Source: Bacteroidota bacterium (GTDB lineage: Bacteria > Bacteroidota > Bacteroidia > Cytophagales > Cyclobacteriaceae). Taken from it: a DNA stretch of 64,000 nucleotides. The notes under the pieces were generated by a model. That model saw nothing but the letters and a program-made list of their open reading frames with translations, had not been told where the DNA came from and ran no database searches. Of the stretch, positions 34,333 through 43,160 are shown piece after piece (positions within the stretch are counted from its first letter, which is position 1; the number at the start of each line of letters is the position of its first letter). The DNA lies in assembly GCA_018266395.1 (NCBI GenBank), contig JAFEAM010000006.1:74532-138531 (forward strand), in the 5' to 3' direction. The translations under genes were made by a program, and so were the position numbers.

Positions 34333-36825
34333 ATGGACTCCAAGCAAACATCCTTCGATGAACATGAAGCAATTCATGCGCTGAAGCATTATTTGCCTGA
34401 ACAAGCCGTATTAAAGGATTTTATTCATCAGAATACCCTCCATGCATTTCAGAAGCAGAAGTTTTTCAAGGCGACTCGCTCGGCTTCTGCCATTCTGGGC
34501 TATACAGTATCGCTCGGTTTGCGAGAGTATCGACGCTTATATCATGCCGGAAAGATCCGGAAGGAGATACTGGAGCGGGTTATTACACAGCGCAAAAGTC
34601 CCGCGCTCATACCGGCCTGGACCGAGATTGTGCTTCAGAAGAAATTCGACTCCCCACCTCCGCCGCGTATCGGATCCCTCCGGTCCAACTGGAAGCGATT
34701 CTACCAGATCGACCTCGATTCTCTGGTTCATCCTTTGCTTTTCAGAATTCTTTGCAGCTACCTGGATCAGGGAATTTCAATGTGGAGCTTTCCGGCAGGA
34801 AAGGATGGATTTCTGCATTCGATCCGTGAACTGGAACGGAACAGCCTGATCTCATTTTTCAGGAGAGGGCGTGCCAGGAAGTTGCTATTGGAAACGTCGT
34901 GCAACATGAAGGACTTGTTGCATATGGTCGTTGAGCACGAATCGCTTTACAAGCAGTATCTATTTGATCAGCAGTTTGCCCACCAGGGCTGGTCGGGGAT
35001 TGTTTCGGTGATCGAAGATCATCCGGAAATGTTGGTCGATCACCGTGTCATATCATTGCATGATCTGATCGTCTTTGAATTACTGCTGGAAATTGATGCG
35101 CTTGATTATACCGTTGGTGAGGATTGGGTGCCTCTTGGGGGTGCAATCACCAACCGACCTGTGGATCTTTTTGAAGAAGTGCCGGAATCGGAATTGCATG
35201 ATGTACTCGAGATCTGGCAGACTGCGTATGAATGGAGCTACTATGATGAGGTTCTGGCAGGAATTCAACTTTCTGCACAAGGCCAGACGCAAGGGCCAAG
35301 AACGTTTCAGGGCATCTTTTGTATTGATGACCGTGAGTGCTCCTTCCGTCGCTATCTTGAAAAACTTGACTCGAAGTGTGAAACCTTCGCCACGCCTGGA
35401 TTTTTTAGTGCAGAATTCTACTTCCAGCCGGAAAATGGCAAGGCTTATACCAAGGTGTGTCCGGCACCCATCACGCCAAAGTACCTGATCAAGGCGGTTG
35501 GTTCTTCTTTGGTGCCTGAGCAGGATGTTCACTTTACCAAAAGGGCACATCACCTTTTTGCCGGTTGGCTGATTACACAAACGCTTGGCTTTTGGTCTGC
35601 GGTTAAACTCTTCATAAATATATTCAGACCTTCAATGGGCCCGGCAACGGCCTCTTCTTTCCGGCATATGGATAGGTTCTCAAGTCTTACCATAGAGAAT
35701 AAAAATCCGGAGGACAGGGAAAACGACCTGCAGATCGGGTTCACAATCCCGGAAATGGTTCAGCGGGTTGAGGGGCTTCTGATGAGCATTGGTCTGGTGC
35801 GCAACTTTGCCCCTGTTATTTACATGGTGGGTCACGGATCCAGCAGTGTGAATAATCCGCACTATGCTGCTTATGACTGTGGTGCCTGTTCAGGGCGACC
35901 TGGTTCTGTTAATGCCCGTGTGATCTGTTACATGCTTAACCATCCTGAAGTAAGATCCACTCTGCGCAAAAAAGGGATTGACATACCGGAGACCACGCAA
36001 TTTATGGGTGCTCTTCACGATACAACCCGGGATGAAATTGCATTTTATGATGAAGACGCATTGACACCTGCAAATGCAGAGGCCCACAAGAGAAATGAGG
36101 TTATATTCAATCAGGCACTGGATCTCAATGCCAAAGAGAGGGCAAGGCGGTTTGTTCTAATGGACTCCCGCGTCCCGGCGCCTCAGGCACACGATCGTGT
36201 GAAGCTCCGTTCAGTTTCACTCTTTGAACCCCGACCTGAACTGAATCATGCCACCAATACTTTATGTGTGATTGGCAGAAGATCCCTCACCCAACACCTG
36301 TTCCTGGATCGCAGGGCGTTTATGAACTCCTACGATTACCGTATAGACCCGGATGGAAAGTACCTTCTTACTATTATTCGGCCTGCTGCTCCTGTGTGCG
36401 GCGGCATCAACCTTGAGTATTTCTTTTCAAGGGTGGATAATCAGAAACTTGGTGCAGGAACCAAATTGCCGCACAACGTAATGGGACTATTTGGAGTGGC
36501 AAATGGCATCGATGGAGATCTACGTCCTGGTTTGCCCAGTCAGATGATCGAGGTCCATGATCCGATTCGACTGCTCATGATCGTGGAACACTATCCTCAG
36601 GTCGTCCTTGACGTCGTTCAGCGTCAGGCAGAAACCTATGAGTGGTTTATAAATGACTGGATCAATCTGGTGGCTGTCCATCCGGAAACCAGGGAACTCT
36701 TCTCATTCATGGATGGGAAGTTCGTCCCCTACCATGTGCTCACCACACGATTGGAAGAGATCGCAGACGTGACTCCAAAAATAGAATCAACAGAAGATAA
36801 CCTACCCGTTTACATCCTCAGATAG
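34333..36825 (+). CDS. dabA: DabA: carbonic-anhydrase-like subunit of inorganic carbon uptake
   Basis: This 830-residue protein is the DUF2309/UPF0753 subunit, which turns CO2 into bicarbonate one way, driven by ion flow through DabB. Metal and active-site residues match those of the Halothiobacillus protein in order and spacing: C330 and D332 in CIDDREC, H501 in VGHGSS, C516 in YDCGACSG. The N-terminal FIHQNTLHAFQ is also typical. I take the ATG at 34333 (MDSKQTSF); an earlier frame start adds 19 unlikely residues. dabB follows after 10 bases. The order dabA then dabB differs from that of the Halothiobacillus pair as I recall it. The lifestyle here appears heterotrophic, so the pair may supply bicarbonate for carboxylases or low-CO2 growth. 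Confidence 0.92.
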   Translation: MDSKQTSFDEHEAIHALKHYLPEQAVLKDFIHQNTLHAFQKQKFFKATRSASAILGYTVSLGLREYRRLYHAGKIRKEILERVITQRKSPALIPAWTEIVLQKKFDSPPPPRIGSLRSNWKRFYQIDLDSLVHPLLFRILCSYLDQGISMWSFPAGKDGFLHSIRELERNSLISFFRRGRARKLLLETSCNMKDLLHMVVEHESLYKQYLFDQQFAHQGWSGIVSVIEDHPEMLVDHRVISLHDLIVFELLLEIDALDYTVGEDWVPLGGAITNRPVDLFEEVPESELHDVLEIWQTAYEWSYYDEVLAGIQLSAQGQTQGPRTFQGIFCIDDRECSFRRYLEKLDSKCETFATPGFFSAEFYFQPENGKAYTKVCPAPITPKYLIKAVGSSLVPEQDVHFTKRAHHLFAGWLITQTLGFWSAVKLFINIFRPSMGPATASSFRHMDRFSSLTIENKNPEDRENDLQIGFTIPEMVQRVEGLLMSIGLVRNFAPVIYMVGHGSSSVNNPHYAAYDCGACSGRPGSVNARVICYMLNHPEVRSTLRKKGIDIPETTQFMGALHDTTRDEIAFYDEDALTPANAEAHKRNEVIFNQALDLNAKERARRFVLMDSRVPAPQAHDRVKLRSVSLFEPRPELNHATNTLCVIGRRSLTQHLFLDRRAFMNSYDYRIDPDGKYLLTIIRPAAPVCGGINLEYFFSRVDNQKLGAGTKLPHNVMGLFGVANGIDGDLRPGLPSQMIEVHDPIRLLMIVEHYPQVVLDVVQRQAETYEWFINDWINLVAVHPETRELFSFMDGKFVPYHVLTTRLEEIADVTPKIESTEDNLPVYILR

Positions 36826-36835
36826 CGTGCTGCCG

Positions 36836-38704
36836 ATGAACTCCATACTGAACTATTTTGTGTTGGTGCCTATTGTGGGTTTTGCCCTGAGCCTGATTAT
36901 CCCCAGGCAGCATGAAACCCTTATCTCAAGGGTATCCTTTGTCACGGTGGGGCTTCACATGATCAGCTTTCAGATTTTTCTTGTCTATTGGCTGTGGAAT
37001 GGACATCCTGTCCTCGATACGAAGGATTTTGTTGTTTTCAAGGCAGGTGACTATGAATTCTTCATCGATTTTACTTTTGACAGGATTTCGGCGATCTATG
37101 TTTTTGTAGGATCATTCCTCACTTTCCTTGTAACGATCTACAGCCGGATTTATATGCACCGCGAAAGCGGATACAAACGTTTCTTTAACACCATACTCTT
37201 CTTTTATGTCGGTTACAACTTCATAATTTTCTCCGGCAACATGGAGACGATGTTCATCGGATGGGAAATCCTGGGCGTGACCAGTTTCCTTCTCATCGCG
37301 TTCTACCGCGATCGCTATCTGCCGGTGAAGAATGCAGTGAAGGTATTCTCTATCTACCGCATAGGAGACGTCGGACTTCTATTGGCGATGTGGATGAGCC
37401 ACCACCTGTGGCATGAAAACATTACGTTCATTAAGCTGAATAATTATGAACTGGTCCATGAACATCTCCAGTCTCACACCTGGATTGGTGTCTTCATTTC
37501 CCTGATGATCCTGGTTTCGGCAGCGGCGAAGTCTGCACAACTACCCTTTTCCTCCTGGCTGCCCAGGGCCATGGAAGGCCCGACGCCCTCAAGTGCAATC
37601 TTTTACGGATCTCTATCCGTTCATATTGGTGTCTTTATTTTGTTAAGAACATACCCATTCTGGGAATATCAGACTTCAGTACGCATCATCATTGCGCTGC
37701 TTGGACTTTCAACAGCATTTGTCTCCACCAACATTGCACGTGTGCAATCCTCCATCAAGAGTCAGATCGCCTATGCTTCCAGTGCGCAGATAGGTTTGAT
37801 CTTTATTGAACTGGCCGCAGGCTTTGAGACGCTAGCCATGATTCACTTTGCAGGGAATGCATTCCTGAGAACCTACCAGCTTTTGGTTTCACCCTCGGTG
37901 GTTTCCTATCTCATAAGGGAACAGTTCTACAGCTATACACCGCATCAGCATACGTTCGAAGATACCTGGCCGAAACGCCTGGAATACTCACTTTACATGT
38001 TGTCGGTTAAGGAATTCAACCTTGATTCCTTCATGTACCGGTACCTTTGGAATCCGCTGAAAATGGCCGGTCGAAAGCTCGACTTCCTTACTTTCAATCG
38101 GGTTCTGTTGATTTTTGTTCCGCTTTACCTTGTGGGGCTATACAGTGTATATAACAAGGATATTGTTCCGGACAATTTGGAGCATGTACTGCCTCTCACT
38201 TTCTCATTAATTGCCTGTATCCTCGTCCTGAAGTCGTTCACCGAAAGAAAGCAGGCCCGGATGAGCTGGCTCCTGGTGATCATGACCCACTTCTGGATGG
38301 CGCTCGCCATTTCCTTTAATGAGAATTTTACATTCGATCAGATTCACCTTTATCTCAGCGGAGTTGCTATCTCGGGTGTGGTTGGATTTCTGTGCCTGAG
38401 AAGATTGAAGAATCTGGAAGGGAATATTGATCTGGATATGTTCCACGGCCATTCCTATCATCATCCCAAGATTGCCCTTGTTTTTCTCCTGGCTTGCCTT
38501 GCCGCAACCGGGTTTCCCATTTCACCCACATTCATCGGTGAAGATTTGATTTTCAGCCATATCCATGAAGACCAGCCTGCACTTGCCATTTTTACAAGCC
38601 TTGCATTCATTGTTGATGGGTTGTCCATCATCCGCATTTATGCCCGTGTGTTTCTTGGGCCACACTCAAAGTCTGTGTATGAAATGGCTTACCGCTCTTC
38701 CTGA
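36836..38704 (+). CDS. dabB: DabB: NuoL-like ion-translocating subunit of inorganic carbon uptake
   Basis: This 622-residue membrane protein has about 14-16 helices of the NuoL/MrpA-type proton-conducting family. Landmarks are FIGWEILGVTSFLLIAFYRDR (Glu in helix 5), SAAAKSAQLPFSSWLPRAMEGPTPSSA (Lys helix 7) and GNAFLRTYQLLVSPS. I start it at ATG 36836 (MNSILNYF); an in-frame GTG nine bases upstream is possible. In Dab complexes this subunit supplies the ion flow that drives DabA. Family proteins are often 500-560 residues, so this one is long at its C-terminal end. Its last 16 bases overlap the convergent aminotransferase gene. Confidence 0.9.
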   Translation: MNSILNYFVLVPIVGFALSLIIPRQHETLISRVSFVTVGLHMISFQIFLVYWLWNGHPVLDTKDFVVFKAGDYEFFIDFTFDRISAIYVFVGSFLTFLVTIYSRIYMHRESGYKRFFNTILFFYVGYNFIIFSGNMETMFIGWEILGVTSFLLIAFYRDRYLPVKNAVKVFSIYRIGDVGLLLAMWMSHHLWHENITFIKLNNYELVHEHLQSHTWIGVFISLMILVSAAAKSAQLPFSSWLPRAMEGPTPSSAIFYGSLSVHIGVFILLRTYPFWEYQTSVRIIIALLGLSTAFVSTNIARVQSSIKSQIAYASSAQIGLIFIELAAGFETLAMIHFAGNAFLRTYQLLVSPSVVSYLIREQFYSYTPHQHTFEDTWPKRLEYSLYMLSVKEFNLDSFMYRYLWNPLKMAGRKLDFLTFNRVLLIFVPLYLVGLYSVYNKDIVPDNLEHVLPLTFSLIACILVLKSFTERKQARMSWLLVIMTHFWMALAISFNENFTFDQIHLYLSGVAISGVVGFLCLRRLKNLEGNIDLDMFHGHSYHHPKIALVFLLACLAATGFPISPTFIGEDLIFSHIHEDQPALAIFTSLAFIVDGLSIIRIYARVFLGPHSKSVYEMAYRSS

Positions 38705-39750
38705 TAGCTTTTCAGAAATTTCATCAGCGATTTGATCTCGCTGGCGCGTAATGCCGGGAAGTTTGCAATGCGGAAAGTGCTGGTCTTGAGATCACCATAA
38801 CCTTCGCCCAGCAGAAAGCCCTTCTTCCGTGCCGCCAATTTCAATGATGCCAATGGCCAGGAGGTTCTGAGTGTTAGAACGGTATGGGAGCGAATCCGGC
38901 GGTTTGTGATGAGAAATTCATAAGCACGGCATTTGGTAAGAAAGTTTTCCCATGCCTCATAGCGGCGAAGGGTCTCCCCATGTGTTTCTGAAACTGGTTT
39001 CATCTTTTGCAGGACGCGCATCAACAAGTAGATACCAAGAACATTGGGCGTGCATGGAGTCTGATGCTTTTCCATCATAAGTGCTATGAATCCCAGGCTA
39101 TTGTAGTGTTGATTTTCCGAGAGCCCCTTGGCACGCTGCAGGGCCCGTGGCGAACATATTATTACTGAAAGGCCTGCAGGCAAGCCAAAACATTTTTGAA
39201 CGGACGCAAACCAGATGTCAGCTGTCTTCCAGGCCAGCTGGATACCAGCCATAGAGGAAGTTGCATCTACTGCTATCAGTGCATGCGGATTCAGTGTTTG
39301 TATCTTACTGATGACAGACGCCGGTACCTGAGTGCCGTTGGAAGTTTCGTTCTGTGTAACGGCGACCAGTTCAACTTGATCAAAAGCCAGTTGAAGCGAA
39401 TCTGGAACAATTTCCGGATCAAACTTAACTGACTGAGCCTGGGGTCTGATTCTATGCGTGTAATCGAACCATTTTTCTCCAAATGCACCGTTGAACAGAT
39501 GAACACTTTTCTCCTTAATCAATGACTGGGCAATGATCTCCCAGCATTCTGTGGCACTTGATGCGAAGAAAATCGAATATTCCTTTGGAATGGCCAGCTT
39601 CTGTCTCATGAGACGCACAACATTTCCGGCAAGAGTCATGAACTCGTCGCTCCGGTGGTTCATGCTCAGAATTCCGGAAGCGTGCGCCTCCTTCACCCAT
39701 TTCGGTATTTCATCGTGAACCCTGGAAGGGCCGGGGTAGAAGCTGACCAT
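38689..39750 (-). CDS. Class V aminotransferase (SerC/alanine-glyoxylate type)
   Basis: This 353-residue cytosolic PLP enzyme has the class V fold of phosphoserine, serine-glyoxylate and alanine-glyoxylate aminotransferases. The segment FYPGPSRVHDEIPKWV is the family start; ALIAVDATSSMAGIQLAW precedes the PLP lysine in FASVQKCFGLPAG. The start at 39750 is chosen because it leaves 13 bases after aroQ and begins at the conserved segment. It is the last gene of a three-gene operon with a DUF4136 lipoprotein and aroQ. True substrate pair unknown; the aroQ neighbour hints at amino acid synthesis. Confidence 0.85.
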   Translation of the reverse strand: MVSFYPGPSRVHDEIPKWVKEAHASGILSMNHRSDEFMTLAGNVVRLMRQKLAIPKEYSIFFASSATECWEIIAQSLIKEKSVHLFNGAFGEKWFDYTHRIRPQAQSVKFDPEIVPDSLQLAFDQVELVAVTQNETSNGTQVPASVISKIQTLNPHALIAVDATSSMAGIQLAWKTADIWFASVQKCFGLPAGLSVIICSPRALQRAKGLSENQHYNSLGFIALMMEKHQTPCTPNVLGIYLLMRVLQKMKPVSETHGETLRRYEAWENFLTKCRAYEFLITNRRIRSHTVLTLRTSWPLASLKLAARKKGFLLGEGYGDLKTSTFRIANFPALRASEIKSLMKFLKSYQEER

Positions 39751-39763
39751 GAGAGGAATGTCG

Positions 39764-40186
39764 TTACTGTCTGTTGAGCAAGTAGATGAGTGCCAGCGCA
39801 TAGCCCTGAAGTCCGAACCCAGAAATTAGGCCGGCACATTTGGATGTGATCAGACTTTTGTGTCTGAATTCTTCGCGGGCATAAATGTTGGAAATATGCA
39901 CCTCTACTACCGGAGTGGTTATGGCAGCAATGGCATCGTGTATGGCTACGGAAGTGTGTGTATAGGCGCCCGCATTAAGGATAATGCCGTCAAAGGAGAA
40001 ACCGGTTGCCTGCAGTTGATTCACAATTTCGCCTTCTACATTTGACTGGGAATAGTAAAGTTCTGCCTGGGGAAAGCTGTCTTGCAGGCTTTTGAAGAAC
40101 ATGTCGAAAGTCTGACTGCCGTAGGTCTCAGGCTCCCGCTTCCCCAGCAGATTCAGATTGGGGCCATTGATGATTTGGATCCTCAT
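39764..40186 (-). CDS. aroQ: 3-dehydroquinate dehydratase, type II
   Basis: This 140-residue enzyme is the third step of the shikimate pathway (3-dehydroquinate to 3-dehydroshikimate). The motifs are clear: IINGPNLNLLGKREPE with the catalytic Arg, YGSQTF with the Tyr, QSNVEGEIVNQL, LNAGAYTHTSVAIHDA and VEVHISNIYAREEFRHKS. Length is standard. It starts two bases after the DUF4136 gene's stop, so the two are coupled. The family forms dodecamers. Confidence 0.95.
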   Translation of the reverse strand: MRIQIINGPNLNLLGKREPETYGSQTFDMFFKSLQDSFPQAELYYSQSNVEGEIVNQLQATGFSFDGIILNAGAYTHTSVAIHDAIAAITTPVVEVHISNIYAREEFRHKSLITSKCAGLISGFGLQGYALALIYLLNRQ

Positions 40187-40188
40187 GA

Positions 40189-40752
40189 CTATTTCTTGTG
40201 TTTAATGGGCAAATACATGAACATGTTTCGCACGGCGGTTTGTATTATGGTCTGTACATCGCTCTGGTAATCCAGTCCACTGCTGGCAATGCCGCGCCAA
40301 ACCGGCTGCTGGGAACGTATGTCATACATTTCTATCACCAATGTTCCTTGTTTGTATGGAGAGGCTGTAATTTCTCCTCCTGCTACCGGGGCCATACCAC
40401 CTACGTAGTAGCCAGGGCCGCCAAAACCCACTCCCACACTCACCGTTGGAGACTGAGAATATTTCATCATGTCTTCCAGATGAGTGTCGAACATCAGGAT
40501 CACATCCGGCTGCTGCACATCAATGATCATTCCTTTCTTCTTCATCTCCTCATCCGCTGCATGTTGGATCGTGCCCGCATATAACTTGTCGTCGCGCCTG
40601 CTGTTCAAAACGGAATCACCGGGTGCGAGCCATGCGTAGGTCTTGTATTTATTCAGATCAACGCCCTTGGCTCTCCATGAGGATGTGTGCACGCCTTCAG
40701 CGCAGGAGACAAGTAGAAGCGGGACCAGGATAAATACGCAACAAGATCTCAT
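40189..40752 (-). CDS. DUF4136 lipoprotein
   Basis: This 187-residue protein begins with a lipoprotein signal (RSCCVFILVPLLLVSC, lipobox LVSC at residue 16) from the ATG at 40752; a frame start 18 codons earlier is less likely. The mature part starts with the DUF4136 pattern LNKYKTYAWLAPGDSVL and contains AADEEMKKKGMIIDVQQPDV and a glycine-rich turn (VGVGFGGPGYYVGG), then LVIEMYDIRSQQPVWRGIAS. The function of DUF4136 is unknown; it is an envelope protein. A paralogue lies at 49197-49718. It is the first gene of the aroQ operon. Confidence 0.82.
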   Translation of the reverse strand: MRSCCVFILVPLLLVSCAEGVHTSSWRAKGVDLNKYKTYAWLAPGDSVLNSRRDDKLYAGTIQHAADEEMKKKGMIIDVQQPDVILMFDTHLEDMMKYSQSPTVSVGVGFGGPGYYVGGMAPVAGGEITASPYKQGTLVIEMYDIRSQQPVWRGIASSGLDYQSDVQTIIQTAVRNMFMYLPIKHKK

Positions 40753-40865
40753 CAGGGTTGAATCACTTTTGGCCAGAAAGGTCAATAAAAAATGGGCTAT
40801 GTACAAACCATATGCCCGGCTGCCAGGGCTAAGAAATTGTCATAAGTGGATAGTGATGTGAACCG

Positions 40866-41621
40866 TCAGCCCTTCATTTTTCTGACTAGACTCAATACGC
40901 CGTTCACGAAAGTAAGCGGGTGAGGAGGGTTACCCGGAACGTAAAGATCAACGGGATATCTGCCCAGGAAACTGCGATCCAGAGCTGGACTTCCGGCAAA
41001 AATTCCGCCGCTGATTGCATCAGTACCTGCAAGGATGATCAACTTGGGTGAAGGAACGGCATCATAGCATATTTGTGTGGCAGCGGCCATGTTCTTTGTA
41101 ATGGGCCCCGTGATAACAATTCCGTCCGTGTGACGCGGTGAAGCGAGGAATTCAATTCCAAAGCGTCCCATATCGAAGTTTGGGTTACCGCAGGCATTCA
41201 ACTCTCCTTCGTCGGCATTGCCGCCACCTGCGGAGATTTCTCTAAGCTTCAATGACCTTCCAAACAGACTCCTGATTTCAGATCGAATTTTAGATTCATC
41301 AAGCATTATGGGATCGCTGCTTCCTTCTGATACAATAAGCCGGTCCCTGCTGTTGGTTGCGATCTTGTAGTCCGAAGTGAATTTGATTTTTTCAGGAAAA
41401 GCAAATGAACAGGCACCACACATCACACACTTGCCGAGGTCTATTGTCACTGGTTTCTTGCCAATGGCTCCGGTTGGGCATAAGTCAGCCAATGCAGCTT
41501 CATCAACAGCGGCTGTGGATATTTCCGGCCTTCCCTTGAATGGCCCCGGCACTTTGGGTGCCGTTATGTCAGGGATGTACTGTTTTCCGTGCCTTCTCAG
41601 TATGCCAAGTTCTGGTATCAT
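40866..41621 (-). CDS. HycF/HycG-like fused ferredoxin-NuoB subunit lacking all N2-cluster cysteines
   Basis: This 251-residue protein is the last of the six-gene operon. Residues 42-90 are a ferredoxin-like domain: LCPTGAI with C48 and CVMCGAC with C65, C68 and C71; the fourth position of the second motif is F75. That leaves exactly the four cysteines of one [4Fe-4S] cluster, the other being gone. Residues 125-250 align with HycG/NuoB without gaps (RFGIEFLASPRHTDG, SGGIF, VDLYVPG). The four ligands of the proximal cluster have become G134, D137, D201 and N231. So the fold is kept but the cluster cannot form. The start is the ATG after a GTG. Its role is probably structural or regulatory; see findings. 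Confidence 0.85.
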   Translation of the reverse strand: MIPELGILRRHGKQYIPDITAPKVPGPFKGRPEISTAAVDEAALADLCPTGAIGKKPVTIDLGKCVMCGACSFAFPEKIKFTSDYKIATNSRDRLIVSEGSSDPIMLDESKIRSEIRSLFGRSLKLREISAGGGNADEGELNACGNPNFDMGRFGIEFLASPRHTDGIVITGPITKNMAAATQICYDAVPSPKLIILAGTDAISGGIFAGSPALDRSFLGRYPVDLYVPGNPPHPLTFVNGVLSLVRKMKG

Positions 41622-41639
41622 CACTTCATTGGTTTGTGA

Positions 41640-43160
41640 TTACAAGTCAAATCCGCAATAGCTCAGATTATAGCTCTTGTTGTTGATCGGGAAGTCTGAA
41701 ATTTCCAGATTTCTCAAACTCAACGCCAATGCCATCCAGTTGTGCAGCGAAGGGTCCTTCACCTTATAATGAACTATGGCCCCGTTTGAACCTGTAACCG
41801 CGCAATGGCAGACTTCACCACGCCATCCTTCCACCAGAGAGACGGCAAAGGAATCCGCCGCCAACTGAAGTTTCTTTTCTTCGGCGGGGACAGAAACCGG
41901 CTCGTGAGTATCCATCCAGGTTCTGGTCAAATCTCTTACGTAATAAACTGAATCATTCAATTCAAGATTCCTCAGCATCATTCGGGCCCATACATCGCCC
42001 TGTGTTAGCGTCTGTGATTCGATCGGGTGGTTGCGGTAAGAGGCGAACGGGTGAGTGACCCGTATATCCCGGGCGACACCCGCATTTCGTGCCGCCATTC
42101 CAACAGCCCCAATCAACCGCGTCTGTGCCTCTGTAACTCTTCCGATGCTTTCAGACCGCATAAGGAAACTAGGCAGCCCGAACAACCGGTCTGCCATGGG
42201 TTTGGCTGTTTCCTCTACTTTGTTCATCAGATCTAGCAGCTTGGCTGCCAATTCATCATTGAAAGGGTAATGGCTTCCTCCAACCCGGTTCAAACCCTTT
42301 CCGAACCGGTTGCCACACCAGGTTTGTGTATAGTTGATTACGGGTGTACGCAATGTACCAAATACCGCGGACGCGAGTTGGTATGCCATGCCGATGTTAA
42401 CATTGCTCAGATCCCCCAAATGCATGGCAATGCGTTCAAGTTCCAGTGCCAGTGTTCTTTCCATTTCCAGGGTTTCGCCAGGATTAATCCCTGCAAGGGA
42501 CTCCAACAGGCTCACAAAAGCGAGCGAATGGCCAACGGAAGTGTCGGAGGCAATAGATTCAGAAAGGATTGTGCGCTGCAAGAGTCCTGGCTTGGTGAGA
42601 AAAAGGCTTTCCACGCCGCGATGCTGCCATCCGAGTTGAATTTCGAGGTGCAGAACAGTTTCGCCATTGCATAAGAAACGGAAATGTCCGGGTTCAATTA
42701 CGCCGGCGTGAATGGGTCCCACACCTACCTCGTGCAGTTCGTCGCTGTCAATTTTATAGAAGGGATAATTGTTGATAAGTTTTGATTGGTCGGCGCGGTT
42801 CCACGCATATCGAACAGGTTTGGGCCATGGATGCCCGGTGAAATCAACTCCGAAATTCTCGCTGATTTCCCGTTCAAAAATATGAAGCTGATAATGTTGA
42901 AGGGAAAGAGCGTCAAGCTGCAATCCGGTTCGTTTGGGAGATTTATGCATCAGCAAATGGATCGTTCCGTCACTGTCATTGGCAAGGCAGATGATGAACT
43001 TCAGCATGTCTCCTTCCGCCCACGCAAAATAGTTAACACAATGCAGCCCGCCTGTCATTAACTCATCAACGACGCGAATGAATTCCGGATAGGATACTAC
43101 CGGAATGCGCGTGAGCGGGATGACCCCCTGATTTCTGATGACAGCGGAAACGGCGGTCAT
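41640..43160 (-). CDS. HycE/HyfG-like large subunit (NuoC-NuoD fusion) without NiFe ligands
   Basis: This 506-residue cytosolic protein combines a NuoC-like part (about 20-120, ending HIFEREISENFGVDFTGHP) and a NuoD-like part. The segment SESIASDTSVGHS at 200-212 aligns with the CGIC loop of HycE; the two cysteines are A204 and T207 and only the His is kept. The C-terminal CxxC is replaced by NLSYCGFDL, with one Cys. So neither metal-binding pair is complete, and no hydrogenase activity is possible by this site. The end is also where hydrogenases have a cleaved extension; none is present. It overlaps the upstream membrane gene by four bases. Ehr-type complexes show the same loss. Confidence 0.88.
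   Translation of the reverse strand: MTAVSAVIRNQGVIPLTRIPVVSYPEFIRVVDELMTGGLHCVNYFAWAEGDMLKFIICLANDSDGTIHLLMHKSPKRTGLQLDALSLQHYQLHIFEREISENFGVDFTGHPWPKPVRYAWNRADQSKLINNYPFYKIDSDELHEVGVGPIHAGVIEPGHFRFLCNGETVLHLEIQLGWQHRGVESLFLTKPGLLQRTILSESIASDTSVGHSLAFVSLLESLAGINPGETLEMERTLALELERIAMHLGDLSNVNIGMAYQLASAVFGTLRTPVINYTQTWCGNRFGKGLNRVGGSHYPFNDELAAKLLDLMNKVEETAKPMADRLFGLPSFLMRSESIGRVTEAQTRLIGAVGMAARNAGVARDIRVTHPFASYRNHPIESQTLTQGDVWARMMLRNLELNDSVYYVRDLTRTWMDTHEPVSVPAEEKKLQLAADSFAVSLVEGWRGEVCHCAVTGSNGAIVHYKVKDPSLHNWMALALSLRNLEISDFPINNKSYNLSYCGFDL

Noticed and set aside
40927-40935. A third GGGTTACCC, like the ECF-type promoter box
   Set aside because: It lies inside the NuoB-like gene and no ACAAAG follows at 15 bases, so I treat it as chance.
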